64,000 nucleotides of DNA from Thermolongibacillus altinsuensis (GTDB taxonomy: Bacteria; Bacillota; Bacilli; Bacillales; Anoxybacillaceae). A program made the position numbers and the translations under genes. A model generated the notes under the pieces. It saw only the letters and a program-made list of their open reading frames with translations. It was not told the DNA's origin and made no database searches. How positions within the stretch are numbered: the first letter of the stretch is position 1; the number at the start of each line of letters is the position of its first letter. Below are positions 8,815 through 18,605 of the stretch, piece by piece. Location of the stretch: assembly GCF_004341205.1 (NCBI RefSeq), contig NZ_SLUL01000001.1, positions 186,001 through 250,000 of the forward strand. The letters run 5' to 3'.

Positions 8815-9999
8815 ATGAAATTAGCGAAACGCGTAGCATCATTGACACCGTCCAGCACGTTAGCGATCACAGCGAAAGCGAAAGAATTAAAAGCGGCTGG
8901 GCACGATGTAATCGGCCTTGGAGCAGGTGAACCTGATTTTAATACGCCAGAGCACATTATGGAAGCGGCTGTGCGCGCGATGCATGAAGGGCATACGAAA
9001 TACACCCCTTCAGGCGGTTTGCCGGCATTAAAAGCGGAAATTATTAAAAAGTTTCAAAACGATCAAAAGCTCGACTACAAACCATCGGAAATCATCGTTT
9101 GCGTTGGAGCGAAACATGCGCTTTACACTCTCTTCCAAGTGATTTTAGATGAAGGGGACGAAGTGATCATCCCGACGCCGTATTGGGTCAGCTATCCGGA
9201 GCAAGTGAAGCTCGCTGGCGGCGTTCCTGTTTACGTTGAAACAGCGGAAGAAAACTCATTTAAAATGACGCCAGAGCAATTGAAAGCGGCGATCACGGAG
9301 CGCACAAAAGCGGTGATCATTAACTCGCCAAGCAATCCGACCGGGATGATTTATACGAAAGAAGAGCTGCAGGCGCTCGGCGATGTATGTCTAGAACATA
9401 ACATTTTGATCGTTTCTGATGAAATTTATGAAAAGCTCGTTTACGGCGGACATGAGCACATCTCGATCGCTCAGCTTTCGCCAGAGCTAAAAAAACAAAC
9501 GATCATCATTAATGGCGTATCGAAGTCGCATTCGATGACAGGATGGCGCATCGGGTATGCGGCAGGCGATGAAGAAATCATTCGCGCGATGACGGACCTT
9601 GCAAGCCACAGCACCTCCAACCCGACTTCGATTGCGCAATACGCTGCGATTGCGGCTTATAGCGGTTCACAAGAGCCGGTTGAGCGCATGCGACAAGCGT
9701 TTGAAGAGCGCTTAAATATCATTTACGAACGCCTCATTCAAATTCCGGGCTTTTCGTGCGTCAAGCCGCAAGGAGCGTTTTATTTGTTCCCGAACGCGAA
9801 AAAAGCCGCGTTGATGGCGGGATATGACAGCGTGGATGCCTTTGTTGAGGCGCTGCTAGAAGAAGCAAAAGTTGCGCTCGTGCCGGGTTCTGGATTCGGC
9901 GCGCCGGATAACGTTCGCTTATCGTATGCGACATCGTTAGAGCAGCTTCAAAAAGCGATCGACCGCATTCAAGCGTTTATGGAATCCAAAACGAAATAA
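8815..9999 (+). CDS. aspB: Aspartate aminotransferase (class I, type Ib)
   Basis: PLP enzyme interconverting aspartate/2-oxoglutarate and oxaloacetate/glutamate. NSPSNPTGMIYT, SDEIYEKLVYGG and the PLP lysine in GVSKSHSMTGWRIGY are all present. ATG at 8815 after GGGGGAAAGG gives 394 aa, the usual size; an in-frame start at 8716 would lie inside ypmB. Followed by asnS, giving the Asp/Asn pairing seen in B. subtilis. Confidence 0.95.
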   Translation: MKLAKRVASLTPSSTLAITAKAKELKAAGHDVIGLGAGEPDFNTPEHIMEAAVRAMHEGHTKYTPSGGLPALKAEIIKKFQNDQKLDYKPSEIIVCVGAKHALYTLFQVILDEGDEVIIPTPYWVSYPEQVKLAGGVPVYVETAEENSFKMTPEQLKAAITERTKAVIINSPSNPTGMIYTKEELQALGDVCLEHNILIVSDEIYEKLVYGGHEHISIAQLSPELKKQTIIINGVSKSHSMTGWRIGYAAGDEEIIRAMTDLASHSTSNPTSIAQYAAIAAYSGSQEPVERMRQAFEERLNIIYERLIQIPGFSCVKPQGAFYLFPNAKKAALMAGYDSVDAFVEALLEEAKVALVPGSGFGAPDNVRLSYATSLEQLQKAIDRIQAFMESKTK

Positions 10000-10006
10000 G
10001 GGAGAA

Positions 10007-10033
10007 GGCTGGCTGATCAAGGCTGGCCTTTTT
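10007..10033 (+). terminator. Terminator after aspB
   Basis: GGCTGGCT (10007-10014) and GGCTGGCC (10021-10028) pair in RNA using three G-U wobbles, loop GATCAA, followed by five T's. At DNA level it appears as a direct repeat. Confidence 0.6.
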
Positions 10034-10034
10034 G

Positions 10035-10064
10035 TTCTTGCGTTTTTTTGTCGAAATGTATAAT
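10035..10064 (+). promoter_or_regulatory. Candidate asnS promoter
   Basis: TATAAT at 10059-10064 with TTCTTG at 10035 (18-nt spacer) or TTGCGT at 10038 (15 nt) as the -35. It falls between the aspB terminator and asnS, leaving a leader of about 40 nt with no room for a T-box. Confidence 0.45.
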
Positions 10065-10111
10065 ATGGATGATGTACATACAGTTTTTGAACGTCTTTGG
10101 AGGGACTTTTT

Positions 10112-11404
10112 GTGAAAACAACGATTGCAGAAGTACGTAACTATGTAGGACAAGAAGTGACCATTGGCGCTTGGTTGGCGAACAAGCGTTCAAGCGGAAA
10201 AATTGCCTTTTTGCAATTGCGCGATGGAACGGGCTTTATTCAAGGGGTCGTTGAAAAAGCGCAAGTGAGCGAGGATGTGTTTCAACTAGCAAAACGCATG
10301 ACGCAAGAAAGCTCATTATATGTGACAGGCATCGTGCGCGAAGATGCGCGTTCGCCGTTTGGCTATGAACTTTCGGTAACGAACTTGCAGCTTATTCATG
10401 AAGCGGTGGATTATCCGATTACGCCGAAAGAGCACGGCGTGGAATTTTTAATGGATCATCGTCATTTATGGCTTCGTTCAAAACGTCAACACGCGATTAT
10501 GAAAATTCGCAACGAAGTGATTCGCGCGACGTATGAATTTTTCAACAACAACGGCTTCGTGAAAGTCGATCCTCCAATTTTAACGGGAAGTGCGCCAGAA
10601 GGAACGACAGAGTTGTTCCATACAAAATATTTTGATGAAGATGCTTACCTTTCGCAAAGCGGACAGCTTTACATGGAAGCAGCAGCAATGGCGCTTGGCA
10701 AAGTATTTTCGTTCGGTCCGACGTTCCGTGCTGAAAAGTCAAAAACACGGCGCCATTTAATCGAGTTTTGGATGGTTGAGCCGGAAATGGCGTTTTATGA
10801 GTTTGAAGATAACTTGAAAGTGCAAGAGGAGTATGTATCATACATCGTTCAATCCGTCTTAAAAAATTGCCAGCTTGAGTTAAAGACGCTCGGACGCGAT
10901 ACGACGAAATTAGAAAACGTCAAGCCGCCGTTTGCGCGCATTACGTACGATGAAGCGATTCAGCTGCTTCATGACAAAGGCTTTGACGATATCGAGTGGG
11001 GCGATGATTTCGGCGCGCCGCATGAAACGGCGATAGCGGAAAGCTTTGATAAGCCTGTCTTCATTACCCATTATCCAACGACATTAAAGCCGTTCTACAT
11101 GCAGCCAGATCCAAACCGCCCAGAAGTCGTTCTTTGCGCTGACTTAATCGCACCGGAAGGATACGGCGAAATTATCGGCGGTTCGGAGCGCATTCACGAT
11201 TACGATTTATTAAAACAGCGGTTAGAAGAACACAACTTATCGCTCGATGCGTATAAATGGTATTTGGAACTTCGCCAATACGGCTCTGTGCCGCATTCAG
11301 GATTTGGTCTTGGCCTTGAGCGGACAATCGCTTGGATTTGCGGCGTCGAACACGTTCGTGAAACGATTCCGTTCCCGCGCTTATTAAATCGCTTATATCC
11401 GTAA
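10112..11404 (+). CDS. asnS: Asparaginyl-tRNA synthetase
   Basis: Class II aminoacyl-tRNA synthetase charging tRNA-Asn. The N-terminal OB-fold anticodon-binding domain (residues 1-100) is followed by motif 2 ([21 protein letters not shown]) and motif 3 ([15 protein letters not shown]). GTG at 10112 with GGAGGG 7 nt upstream gives 430 aa, identical in length to B. subtilis AsnS. No anomalies. Confidence 0.96.
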   Translation: MKTTIAEVRNYVGQEVTIGAWLANKRSSGKIAFLQLRDGTGFIQGVVEKAQVSEDVFQLAKRMTQESSLYVTGIVREDARSPFGYELSVTNLQLIHEAVDYPITPKEHGVEFLMDHRHLWLRSKRQHAIMKIRNEVIRATYEFFNNNGFVKVDPPILTGSAPEGTTELFHTKYFDEDAYLSQSGQLYMEAAAMALGKVFSFGPTFRAEKSKTRRHLIEFWMVEPEMAFYEFEDNLKVQEEYVSYIVQSVLKNCQLELKTLGRDTTKLENVKPPFARITYDEAIQLLHDKGFDDIEWGDDFGAPHETAIAESFDKPVFITHYPTTLKPFYMQPDPNRPEVVLCADLIAPEGYGEIIGGSERIHDYDLLKQRLEEHNLSLDAYKWYLELRQYGSVPHSGFGLGLERTIAWICGVEHVRETIPFPRLLNRLYP

Positions 11405-11408
11405 AAGC

Positions 11409-11440
11409 AAATCCCCCAGCACCATGGGGGATTTATTTTG
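11409..11440 (+). terminator. Terminator after asnS
   Basis: AAATCCCCC (11409-11417) pairs with GGGGGATTT (11426-11434), loop of 8 nt, followed by ATTTTG. Confidence 0.8.
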
Positions 11441-11449
11441 TGGTATAAT
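11441..11449 (+). promoter_or_regulatory. Extended -10 promoter for dnaD
   Basis: TGGTATAAT is a consensus extended -10 element directly after the asnS terminator; no good -35 is visible, which is usual for extended -10 promoters. The expected start is about 15 nt before the dnaD ATG. Confidence 0.6.
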
Positions 11450-11469
11450 CATCGTTGAGGTGTTTGCAG

Positions 11470-12153
11470 ATGGATCGAAATAAAATTATCCAATGGTTTC
11501 GTGAAGGAAGCATCGCGATTCCACGCGTGCTGTTAACGAACTATAAAGAGCTCGGTTTAAATGAAACCGAATTTATGTTGCTTTTGCACATCCACTCCTT
11601 TATTGACAGCGGAATCACCTTTCCAACGCCAGAACAAATTGCCGCGCGAATGACGCTTTCCCCCGAAACATGCATGCAGCAATTGCGCAAGCTTGTACAA
11701 AAAGGATTCGTGGCGATTGAAGAACGAATCGATGAACAACAGATTCGCAGCGAACATTATTCGCTTGAGCCGCTTTGGGAAAAAATTGTGCGCCATTTGT
11801 TAAAAGAGCCGTTGCGCGAGGAAAACGAACAAGAAGAAGAGCTATATACGCTCTTTGAACGGGAATTCGGCCGTCCGCTTTCGCCGATGGAATGCGAAAC
11901 GTTAGCGATGTGGATCGATCAAGATGAACACGATCCGCTCATCATTAAAGCGGCGCTGCGTGAAGCGGTGTTATCAGGAAAGCTCAATTTTCGCTACATT
12001 GACCGCATTTTATTTGAATGGAAAAAGAATGGAATTCGCACGATCGAACAAGCTCAGCAATATGGCAAAAAATTTCGCAAACCGCCAATGAAGCAAGAAC
12101 AAGGAGCGTATAAGCCAACGGTCCCATTTTACAATTGGCTCGAGCAATCGTAG
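11470..12153 (+). CDS. dnaD: DNA replication initiation protein DnaD
   Basis: Primosomal protein that acts with DnaA and DnaB at oriC and at restart forks. The N-terminal winged-helix DDBH1 domain spans about residues 1-100 and the DDBH2 domain about 125-200, with the FRYIDRILFEWKKNGI (YxxxIxxxW) motif. ATG at 11470 with GAGG 9 nt upstream; 227 aa. It starts the dnaD-nth-ypoC unit, as in B. subtilis. Confidence 0.95.
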   Translation: MDRNKIIQWFREGSIAIPRVLLTNYKELGLNETEFMLLLHIHSFIDSGITFPTPEQIAARMTLSPETCMQQLRKLVQKGFVAIEERIDEQQIRSEHYSLEPLWEKIVRHLLKEPLREENEQEEELYTLFEREFGRPLSPMECETLAMWIDQDEHDPLIIKAALREAVLSGKLNFRYIDRILFEWKKNGIRTIEQAQQYGKKFRKPPMKQEQGAYKPTVPFYNWLEQS

Positions 12154-12166
12154 AAAGGATGGTGTT

Positions 12167-12817
12167 ATGTTAACGAAGCAGCAAATTCGCTACTGTTTAG
12201 ACGAAATGGCGAAAATGTTTCCGAATGCGCATTGCGAGCTTGTTCATCGCAATCCGTTTGAGCTGTTGATTGCCGTTGTGTTGTCAGCGCAGTGTACCGA
12301 CGCATTAGTCAATAAAGTAACGAAAAATCTATTTCAAAAATATAAAACGCCTGAAGACTATATCGCAGTGCCGCTTGAAGAATTGCAGCAAGATATTCGC
12401 TCGATCGGATTATATCGCAACAAAGCGAAAAACATTCAAAACTTGTGCCGCATGTTAATTGAACAATACGGCGGCGAAGTGCCGCGCGATCGCGATGAAC
12501 TCATGAAATTGCCGGGAGTCGGGCGGAAGACGGCGAACGTTGTCGTTTCCGTTGCATTCGGCGTCCCTGCGATTGCGGTTGATACGCATGTCGAGCGCGT
12601 CAGCAAACGGCTTGGCATTTGCCGTTGGAAAGATTCGGTTCTTGAAGTCGAAGAGACGTTAATGCGGAAAATTCCAAAAGAAGAATGGTCGGTGAGCCAT
12701 CATCGCCTCATTTTTTTTGGCCGCTATCATTGTAAAGCGCAAGCGCCAAAATGCGACGTTTGTCCGCTTCTTCATCTATGCCGAGAAGGAAAAAAACGAA
12801 TGAAAGGAGCGGTTTAA
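12167..12817 (+). CDS. nth: Endonuclease III (DNA glycosylase / AP lyase)
   Basis: Removes oxidised pyrimidines and cleaves the AP site. The helix-hairpin-helix LPGVGRKTANVVVSVAFG holds the catalytic Lys, AVDTHVERVSKRLG holds the catalytic Asp, and the C-terminus has the 4Fe-4S ligands C-x6-C-x2-C-x5-C (CKAQAPKCDVCPLLHLC). 216 aa, almost identical in layout to B. subtilis Nth. Its stop codon overlaps the ypoC start (TAATG). Confidence 0.97.
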   Translation: MLTKQQIRYCLDEMAKMFPNAHCELVHRNPFELLIAVVLSAQCTDALVNKVTKNLFQKYKTPEDYIAVPLEELQQDIRSIGLYRNKAKNIQNLCRMLIEQYGGEVPRDRDELMKLPGVGRKTANVVVSVAFGVPAIAVDTHVERVSKRLGICRWKDSVLEVEETLMRKIPKEEWSVSHHRLIFFGRYHCKAQAPKCDVCPLLHLCREGKKRMKGAV

Positions 12818-13311
12818 TGCGCATTCCAGCTTCTTTTATGCATCCGTTATTTTTCTCAAAAGATGAAATTACGGTTGAAACGGCTCAACCATTTCCGAAC
12901 ATGATGAAGCACGTTCCGTTTTATTACGATATAACGGAAGAAGAACAGCCGTGGACAAACATGGAACAATCGCTTCCGCCATTATTAGAGCTTTGGAAAG
13001 ACGAAAAAGAAACGCTGGCGTCGCTGTTTGCCAAGCGAGATCGGAAAGCCGCGCGCGAGCCGATGATTCGCAGCTTAGCGTATTTTCTTAGCGCGCTCTT
13101 TTGGCTGAACGAACGAAAAGTGAGCAATGTGTGCGAATGGGAAAAAGAAGTGAAAGCATTGCCCCTTCAACCGTTGAACTGCCTCGATCGGCTTGCGTTT
13201 ATTTTTGCCCGTCCTGACCTTTATCACTCATTTATTCAACTTGATGAACTGTTTGAAGAATTAACGAAACTCGTTTACAAAACGATCGCTAAACGCAAAA
13301 TAACAAAATAA
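12817..13311 (+). CDS. ypoC: Conserved hypothetical protein YpoC
   Basis: 164-residue soluble protein of the YpoC family, always placed between nth and ponA in Bacillus. The ATG overlaps the nth stop by one base with AAAGGAG at 12803-12809, so it is translationally coupled. The C-terminal half is helical (LDRLAFIFARPDLYHSFIQLDELFEEL). No catalytic motif seen; function unknown. Confidence 0.85.
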   Translation: MRIPASFMHPLFFSKDEITVETAQPFPNMMKHVPFYYDITEEEQPWTNMEQSLPPLLELWKDEKETLASLFAKRDRKAAREPMIRSLAYFLSALFWLNERKVSNVCEWEKEVKALPLQPLNCLDRLAFIFARPDLYHSFIQLDELFEELTKLVYKTIAKRKITK

Positions 13312-13342
13312 AAAGAGGCTGAATGGATCAGCCTCTTTTTTC
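13311..13342. terminator. Bidirectional terminator between ypoC and ponA
   Basis: AAAAGAGGCTGA and TCAGCCTCTTTT pair over 12 bp around ATGGA with A/T tracts on both sides, so it serves both convergent genes. The stem contains both stop-codon regions. Confidence 0.88.
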
Positions 13343-15991
13343 ATTTGTTTCTCCTTGTGTTGGTTTTTGCAGTTGGTTGTTGCTATTGTTAATGGTGTTG
13401 TTGTTTGTGTTTGTGCTTCCTTGGCTTGGATTTGTCGGATTGCTTGGTGCCGGATTTGTTGGATTTGTCGGATTTGTTGGCGCGCTCGGATTTGGATTCG
13501 ATGGGTCTGTTGGTTGCTCTGGATTTTCTGGTTGTTCTGATGTTTCTGGTTCTTCCGGTTGCTCCGGCTGTTCCGTTTCTTCTGTTTCTTCATCTTGTCC
13601 TGGCTGTGTTTTTTCATCGCTGGGCGTTGACAGTTCTTCTTTCGGAATTTGCACGAGCGCTGTTGCTGGAGCGCTGCGCGTACCGTCTGCGCTGACCGCG
13701 TATACTTCAAACAAGTACACTGAACCGTCTCCGGCGTTGACCGTCAATTGCGAATCTTTCGTCGTGCCAATCACGACCGGCTTGCCGCCATCGACTGTTT
13801 GCCGCACTTCAAACGAAATATCGTTTTCTGGGTCGATCGTATACGACCAAGCAAGCGAAATCGTGTTTGTTGCCGGATCGTATTTTGCTTGTAAGTCTGT
13901 AACAGGGTCAAGTGTTTCAGGTTCATCATCAGCAACTTCTATCGGTTCTTCGTAGCCGCGAACGAAATATTCATACGTAATTTCATCTTTTGGCGTATAC
14001 TTACTTGCTAATTGCGGCGGATTTGTTCCTTTTTTAACGGCAAGCTGAACAACACTTTTTGGTTTCTTAAAGTCGCCGCCGCTGCCGTCATCGACGTGCG
14101 AAATGATATTCTTGAACAACAGCTTTGCATATTGTTGTTCCGCTCTTGTTAAATACGCTTCGCTGCTCTTTTTGCTAAATCCTGTCCATACGGCTGCTGT
14201 ATAGTTCGGCGTATAACCGACAAACCAACTATCTGGCACTGCACCTTCTGATAGCCCATATCTTCTGCGATCTTTTTCATCATAGTTTGTCGTTCCTGTT
14301 TTTCCAGCGATGTGAAGCCCCGGCACGTTCGCAGCCGTTCCTGTTCCTGATTGAACGACCGTCTTTAACATGTCCGTAATCATAAAGGCTGTATAGTCTT
14401 TCATTGCCGCTTTTGGCTTTGGACGTACATCCATTTCTGTGCCGTCAGGGAAGACGATTTTTGTTACCGCATGCGGCTCAATGTAAATGCCGCCGTTACC
14501 GAATGCGCTGTACGCTCCTGCCATTTGGAGAGGGGAGACGCCGGTGCCTACTCCTCCGACCGCGTATGCTTCATAAATTTCGTCAAAGCCCATGCCGAGT
14601 CGGTTTGCAAATTCTTTTGCACGCTCTAAACCAACTTCTTGAAGAGCCTTAAGGGCTGGAATGTTACGGGAACGGGCAAGCGCCATGCGCATCGACATTT
14701 GTCCTTCGTATCTGCCGTCCCAGTTTTTAATCGGTGTTCCATCAGAATATTGGTAAGGTTCGTCTGTTAATTGATGGTACGTTGACCATTTTAAATATTC
14801 GATCGCTGGGCCGTAGTCTAAAATTGGTTTAATCGTTGATCCAGGTTGTTTTTTCGCATCGGTCGCATAGTTAAAACCGAATGTAACTCCGTCTTGTTTA
14901 CGACCGCCGCCGAGCGCGCGAATTTCGCCTGTTTTCGTATCAACAAGGGCAATACCTGCTTGGAAATCTTCTTTGTCTGTGCGAATCACTTCATCTGAGT
15001 TTAGCAGTTCATCGACGTATGATTGGGCATCTTGATCAAGTGTCGTGTAAATTTTTAATCCGGCAGTAAAAACGTCCAATCCTGTTTTTTCCGTTACTTC
15101 TTCAATGACGCGATCAATGAAGGAGTCATACGGAATCTCGTCTTCTTGTTTGTATTCCGCAAGCATCGATTGGATCGGAACTTTTTTCGCTTTTTCCGCT
15201 TCTTCTTTTGAAATAAATCCATGTTTAACCATGAGCGAAAGAACGGTATTGCGACGTTTTTCCGCCGCTTCCGGGTGCTTAAACGGATTGTAGTTGTTTG
15301 GGCTTTGCGGAATACCCGCTAAAAGCGCTGCTTCTGGGAGCGTCAACTCCGATAAATCTTTTTTGCCAAAATACACTTCGGCTGCTTTGGCAACACCGTA
15401 AGCACGGCTTGAATAATAAATTTTGTTTAAATACATTTCTAGAATTTCTTGTTTAGAATATTTTTGTTCAAGGCGAATGGCTAACCACAATTCTTGCACT
15501 TTTCGCTTTAACGTTTTTTCTGGCGTTAAAAACGAAAGTTTGACGACTTGTTGGGTAATGGTACTTCCGCCTTCTGCGCCGAATCCTTCGCGAATATTCG
15601 CTACAATGGCGCCGAAAACGCGGATGATGTCAAAGCCGTGATGCTCATAAAACCGAGCGTCTTCAGTGGCGAGTACCGCATCTTCCAGCACTTTCGGAAT
15701 ATCTTTGTAGGAAACGTAAATGCGTTTTTGTTGTCCAAGCTCCGTTACTTTTTCACCGTTTTGATCGTAAACGATGGAGGCGAGCGGGTCGCGCAACAAC
15801 GTTTCATCAAGCGGCGGTGCGTCTTTAATCATCCACGCAAAAGCAACGACTCCTGAAAACATGCCAAACGTCATAAGGACAAGCATAGCAAGTACGATTT
15901 TTTTCAATATTGAACCACTTCGCTTTCGTGGGTTTTGTTTCGTTTTTTGTGCTTGTTTTCGCTCTGTGCGCGAACGATAGTTGTTGGACAT
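13328..15991 (-). CDS. ponA: Class A penicillin-binding protein 1 (PBP1)
   Basis: Bifunctional peptidoglycan glycosyltransferase/transpeptidase. After a basic cytoplasmic tail comes one membrane segment (about residues 30-54), the glycosyltransferase domain (TEDARFYEHHGFD, GGSTITQQVVK) and the transpeptidase domain with QPGSTIKP (SxxK), SRNIP (SxN) and KTGTTNYD (KTG). A fibronectin type III-like domain (about 690-770) and a low-complexity Glu/Pro then Asn/Pro/Thr tail of about 90 residues end the protein at 887 aa. The tail is the compositionally odd part and typical of Bacillus PBP1. ATG 15991 follows AGGAGGA. It is 18 nt after recU, the conserved recU-ponA operon. Confidence 0.95.
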   Translation of the reverse strand: MSNNYRSRTERKQAQKTKQNPRKRSGSILKKIVLAMLVLMTFGMFSGVVAFAWMIKDAPPLDETLLRDPLASIVYDQNGEKVTELGQQKRIYVSYKDIPKVLEDAVLATEDARFYEHHGFDIIRVFGAIVANIREGFGAEGGSTITQQVVKLSFLTPEKTLKRKVQELWLAIRLEQKYSKQEILEMYLNKIYYSSRAYGVAKAAEVYFGKKDLSELTLPEAALLAGIPQSPNNYNPFKHPEAAEKRRNTVLSLMVKHGFISKEEAEKAKKVPIQSMLAEYKQEDEIPYDSFIDRVIEEVTEKTGLDVFTAGLKIYTTLDQDAQSYVDELLNSDEVIRTDKEDFQAGIALVDTKTGEIRALGGGRKQDGVTFGFNYATDAKKQPGSTIKPILDYGPAIEYLKWSTYHQLTDEPYQYSDGTPIKNWDGRYEGQMSMRMALARSRNIPALKALQEVGLERAKEFANRLGMGFDEIYEAYAVGGVGTGVSPLQMAGAYSAFGNGGIYIEPHAVTKIVFPDGTEMDVRPKPKAAMKDYTAFMITDMLKTVVQSGTGTAANVPGLHIAGKTGTTNYDEKDRRRYGLSEGAVPDSWFVGYTPNYTAAVWTGFSKKSSEAYLTRAEQQYAKLLFKNIISHVDDGSGGDFKKPKSVVQLAVKKGTNPPQLASKYTPKDEITYEYFVRGYEEPIEVADDEPETLDPVTDLQAKYDPATNTISLAWSYTIDPENDISFEVRQTVDGGKPVVIGTTKDSQLTVNAGDGSVYLFEVYAVSADGTRSAPATALVQIPKEELSTPSDEKTQPGQDEETEETEQPEQPEEPETSEQPENPEQPTDPSNPNPSAPTNPTNPTNPAPSNPTNPSQGSTNTNNNTINNSNNQLQKPTQGETNEKRG

Positions 15992-16009
15992 GCTGTTCCT
16001 CCTATCTTT

Positions 16010-16603
16010 CTAGAAATATAGTTTGTCCACTACCTTAATATAATCGATTCGTGGTTGATAGCCAAGTGGAATGAGATGTCCATACTGCTCAATTTCGGTT
16101 TTCGTAATCGATTTTCGACCACCTTTTTCTTTTCGCTCCCAAAATTCAAGAAGGTGATGGGCATCCAGCAAATACACTTCGTCCAGCGTGGTAAACCGCA
16201 AAATGACGAAGCAAATAGCCCCATGAGCAAGCACTTGCTTCATATGGTAAATTTGATGTTCATGAAAATTTTGTAACGGAAACGATGTTTTATTTCTCGT
16301 TTCTTTTGCTTCAAAATCGATGTATTTGCCGCGATAAATGCCGTTATAGTCTGTTGTTGACGGTTGCTTAAAATACGCTTCTTTAATGACGGCTGCGCTT
16401 CGCTTCGGATAATCGACGCGAACGATTTGCACAGGGGTCGGCTTTTTATGAATGACGGCAATGCCTCTCTCTAAATAGTAGGCATTTGTTTCATTCAAAT
16501 CTGCCTCTAGCGTCATGCCACGGTTTCCGTAGGTGGCATTTGCTTTGCCCGCTGCGACTTGTTCACGTTTTTCGTACACTCGTCCCCCGGGATATTTAAA
16601 CAT
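16010..16603 (-). CDS. recU: Holliday junction resolvase RecU
   Basis: Structure-specific endonuclease that resolves Holliday junctions and modulates RecA. The conserved core ([38 protein letters not shown], then [17 protein letters not shown] with the PD-(D/E)XK residues) is intact. 197 aa; the N-terminal arm differs from B. subtilis but has normal length. ATG 16603 is preceded by GGAGATGG. First gene of recU-ponA. Confidence 0.96.
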   Translation of the reverse strand: MFKYPGGRVYEKREQVAAGKANATYGNRGMTLEADLNETNAYYLERGIAVIHKKPTPVQIVRVDYPKRSAAVIKEAYFKQPSTTDYNGIYRGKYIDFEAKETRNKTSFPLQNFHEHQIYHMKQVLAHGAICFVILRFTTLDEVYLLDAHHLLEFWERKEKGGRKSITKTEIEQYGHLIPLGYQPRIDYIKVVDKLYF

Positions 16604-16757
16604 AGCACCATCTCCTTCGAATGCCTATTATTATACCATATGAACAAACAAACCGTCATTTTCACAAAAGTGAGAAAAGAGAAACTTCATTTTCAAACAT
16701 CGAAGAAAAAAACGTTTGGGCAAATCTTATTCGCGCTGAAAATCAATCAAAAAATCT

Positions 16758-16786
16758 TTGACACTAAAACTTCATAATGTTATATA
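16758..16786 (+). promoter_or_regulatory. SigA-type promoter of the sulP-arsR unit
   Basis: TTGACA (16758-16763), 17-nt spacer, TATATA (16781-16786). Downstream, 16793-16825 holds AT-rich imperfect inverted repeats (ATATG-TG-CATAT, then ATATTC...AAATAT) of the kind ArsR-family repressors bind; autoregulation by the downstream ArsR gene is inference. Confidence 0.6.
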
Positions 16787-16846
16787 GTTTGTATATGTGC
16801 ATATTCAAAAATTCAAATATACATAGATAAAAAGGAGGCCTTGTGC

Positions 16847-18592
16847 TTGGAGCGGTTTAAAGGGTATACCATTGCTCACTTTCGCAAAGATCTATTGGCT
16901 GGATTGATTGTTGGAGTGATTGCTTTGCCGCTTGGAATGGCATTTGCGATTGCTTCAGGAGCGAAGCCTGAATACGGAATTTATACGACCATTGTTGCAG
17001 GAATACTCATCTCTTTATGCGGAGGGTCTAAATATCAAATCGGTGGACCGACGGGAGCATTTATTCCGATTTTATTGGGAATCGTTTTAACATACGGTTA
17101 TGAAAATTTATTAATAGCTGGTTTTTTATCTGGGATCATGTTGGTGTTGATGGGATTGTTTCGGCTCGGATCATTGATTAAATTTATACCGAGACCTGTG
17201 ACAATTGGCTTTACGTCAGGAATTGCTGTCATTATTTTTACTGGACAAATCGCCAACTTTTTAGGATTAGAAGGCATTAAGAAACATGAAGATTTCCTTT
17301 CAAATATGAGAGAGTTATTCCTTCATTTAGATACGTTGAACGTATATAGTGTGATCACCGCAACCATTGGACTGTTGACCATCATCATCACTCCGAAATA
17401 TGTGCCTAAAATTCCTGGACCATTGCTCAGTTTAATTGTGTCAAGCGGAGTAGCGATGCTGTTATTTCCAGAACAAGTCGCAACGATTGGCTCTACTTTT
17501 GGGGAAATTCCGAATCATTTACCACATCTTTCATTTCCGAATGTAACGCTTGAAAAAGTAGTTGCGATGTTGCGTCCGGCTTTTGTGATTGCGATGTTAG
17601 GGGCCATTGAATCGTTGTTATCGGCTGTTGTGGCTGATGGAATGACAGGGACAAAACACCATAGCAATCGAGAATTAATCGGCCAAGGAATTGCCAATAT
17701 CGTGACTCCTTTTTTTGGAGGGATTCCGGCGACAGGGGCGATTGCTAGAACGGCGACCAATATCAAAAGCGGTGCGACATCGCCGCTATCCGGTGTCATT
17801 CACGGGCTCGTCGTTTTGGTTACTTTATTGTTATTTGCACCATATGCTTCTCACATTCCGTTGGCAAGCATGGCTCCTATTTTAATGATCGTTGCTTGGA
17901 ATATGAGCGAACGAAAAGAGTTTGTTCATGTTCTCAAAACGAAGTCGACAGATTCCATTGTCCTTGTGATTACTTTTCTTTTAACCATATTTACAAACTT
18001 AACGATTGCGGTTGAAGTTGGGCTTATTTTAGCGATCATTTTATTTGTGAAACGAATGAGTGACATCTTTACGGTTGCAAAAGTCCTTCCTGACCCGACA
18101 AAAAAGAGAATGAAAGTCAGCTCACAAATAGTGGAGAAGGGACGTGATTGTCCACAAATTAGCATCTATACGATCGAAGGGCCGCTTTTTTTCGGCGTCG
18201 CTCAAATGTTTGAACAATCGATTATGAGCACCATTCATCATCAACCGCGTGTGTTAATTTTACGCATGAGTAAAGTTCCATATATTGATCAAACAGGGGA
18301 AGCGAACTTGGCAAGCATGGTCGATCACTTCCAAAAACATGGGGGCACCATTTTGATTTCTGGCATTCAGCCGCAACCACAAGACATGTTAAAAAAATCT
18401 GGTTTGTATGATAGAATTGGTGAGGGCTGCTTTTTTGAACATACAGGTGATGCATTGAACGCCGCTTTCGCTCATATTCAACGAGATCGATGCATCGGAT
18501 GCAGACATTATGCGTTTGAGGAATGTCGAAATCTTGTTCGTCCTCAAAGTGAAACGATGGGCATTTACCGTTCATCAGGAAACTTAAAATAG
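16847..18592 (+). CDS. SulP-family anion transporter with STAS domain
   Basis: Membrane transporter of the SLC26/SulP family (sulfate, bicarbonate or other anions). About 11-12 hydrophobic segments fill residues 15-400, including GGPTGAFIPI and GIPATGAIARTATNI, followed by a cytoplasmic STAS domain (VLILRMSKVPYIDQTGEANL) at about 440-540. The last 40 residues add C-x2-C-x7-C (CIGCRHYAFEEC), not part of a standard STAS domain and perhaps a metal or redox site. TTG at 16847 is 8 nt after AAAGGAGG; TTG at 16841 is too close. Followed 13 nt later by an ArsR regulator. The substrate cannot be read from sequence. Confidence 0.88.
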   Translation: MERFKGYTIAHFRKDLLAGLIVGVIALPLGMAFAIASGAKPEYGIYTTIVAGILISLCGGSKYQIGGPTGAFIPILLGIVLTYGYENLLIAGFLSGIMLVLMGLFRLGSLIKFIPRPVTIGFTSGIAVIIFTGQIANFLGLEGIKKHEDFLSNMRELFLHLDTLNVYSVITATIGLLTIIITPKYVPKIPGPLLSLIVSSGVAMLLFPEQVATIGSTFGEIPNHLPHLSFPNVTLEKVVAMLRPAFVIAMLGAIESLLSAVVADGMTGTKHHSNRELIGQGIANIVTPFFGGIPATGAIARTATNIKSGATSPLSGVIHGLVVLVTLLLFAPYASHIPLASMAPILMIVAWNMSERKEFVHVLKTKSTDSIVLVITFLLTIFTNLTIAVEVGLILAIILFVKRMSDIFTVAKVLPDPTKKRMKVSSQIVEKGRDCPQISIYTIEGPLFFGVAQMFEQSIMSTIHHQPRVLILRMSKVPYIDQTGEANLASMVDHFQKHGGTILISGIQPQPQDMLKKSGLYDRIGEGCFFEHTGDALNAAFAHIQRDRCIGCRHYAFEECRNLVRPQSETMGIYRSSGNLK

Positions 18593-18605
18593 TTGGAGGA
18601 AGCAA

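Noticed and set aside
13405-13695. Open plus-strand frames opposite the ponA 3' end with hydrophobic, Cys/Leu/Val-rich products
   Set aside because: They mirror the low-complexity Asn/Pro/Thr tail of PonA; no SD and no independent evidence.
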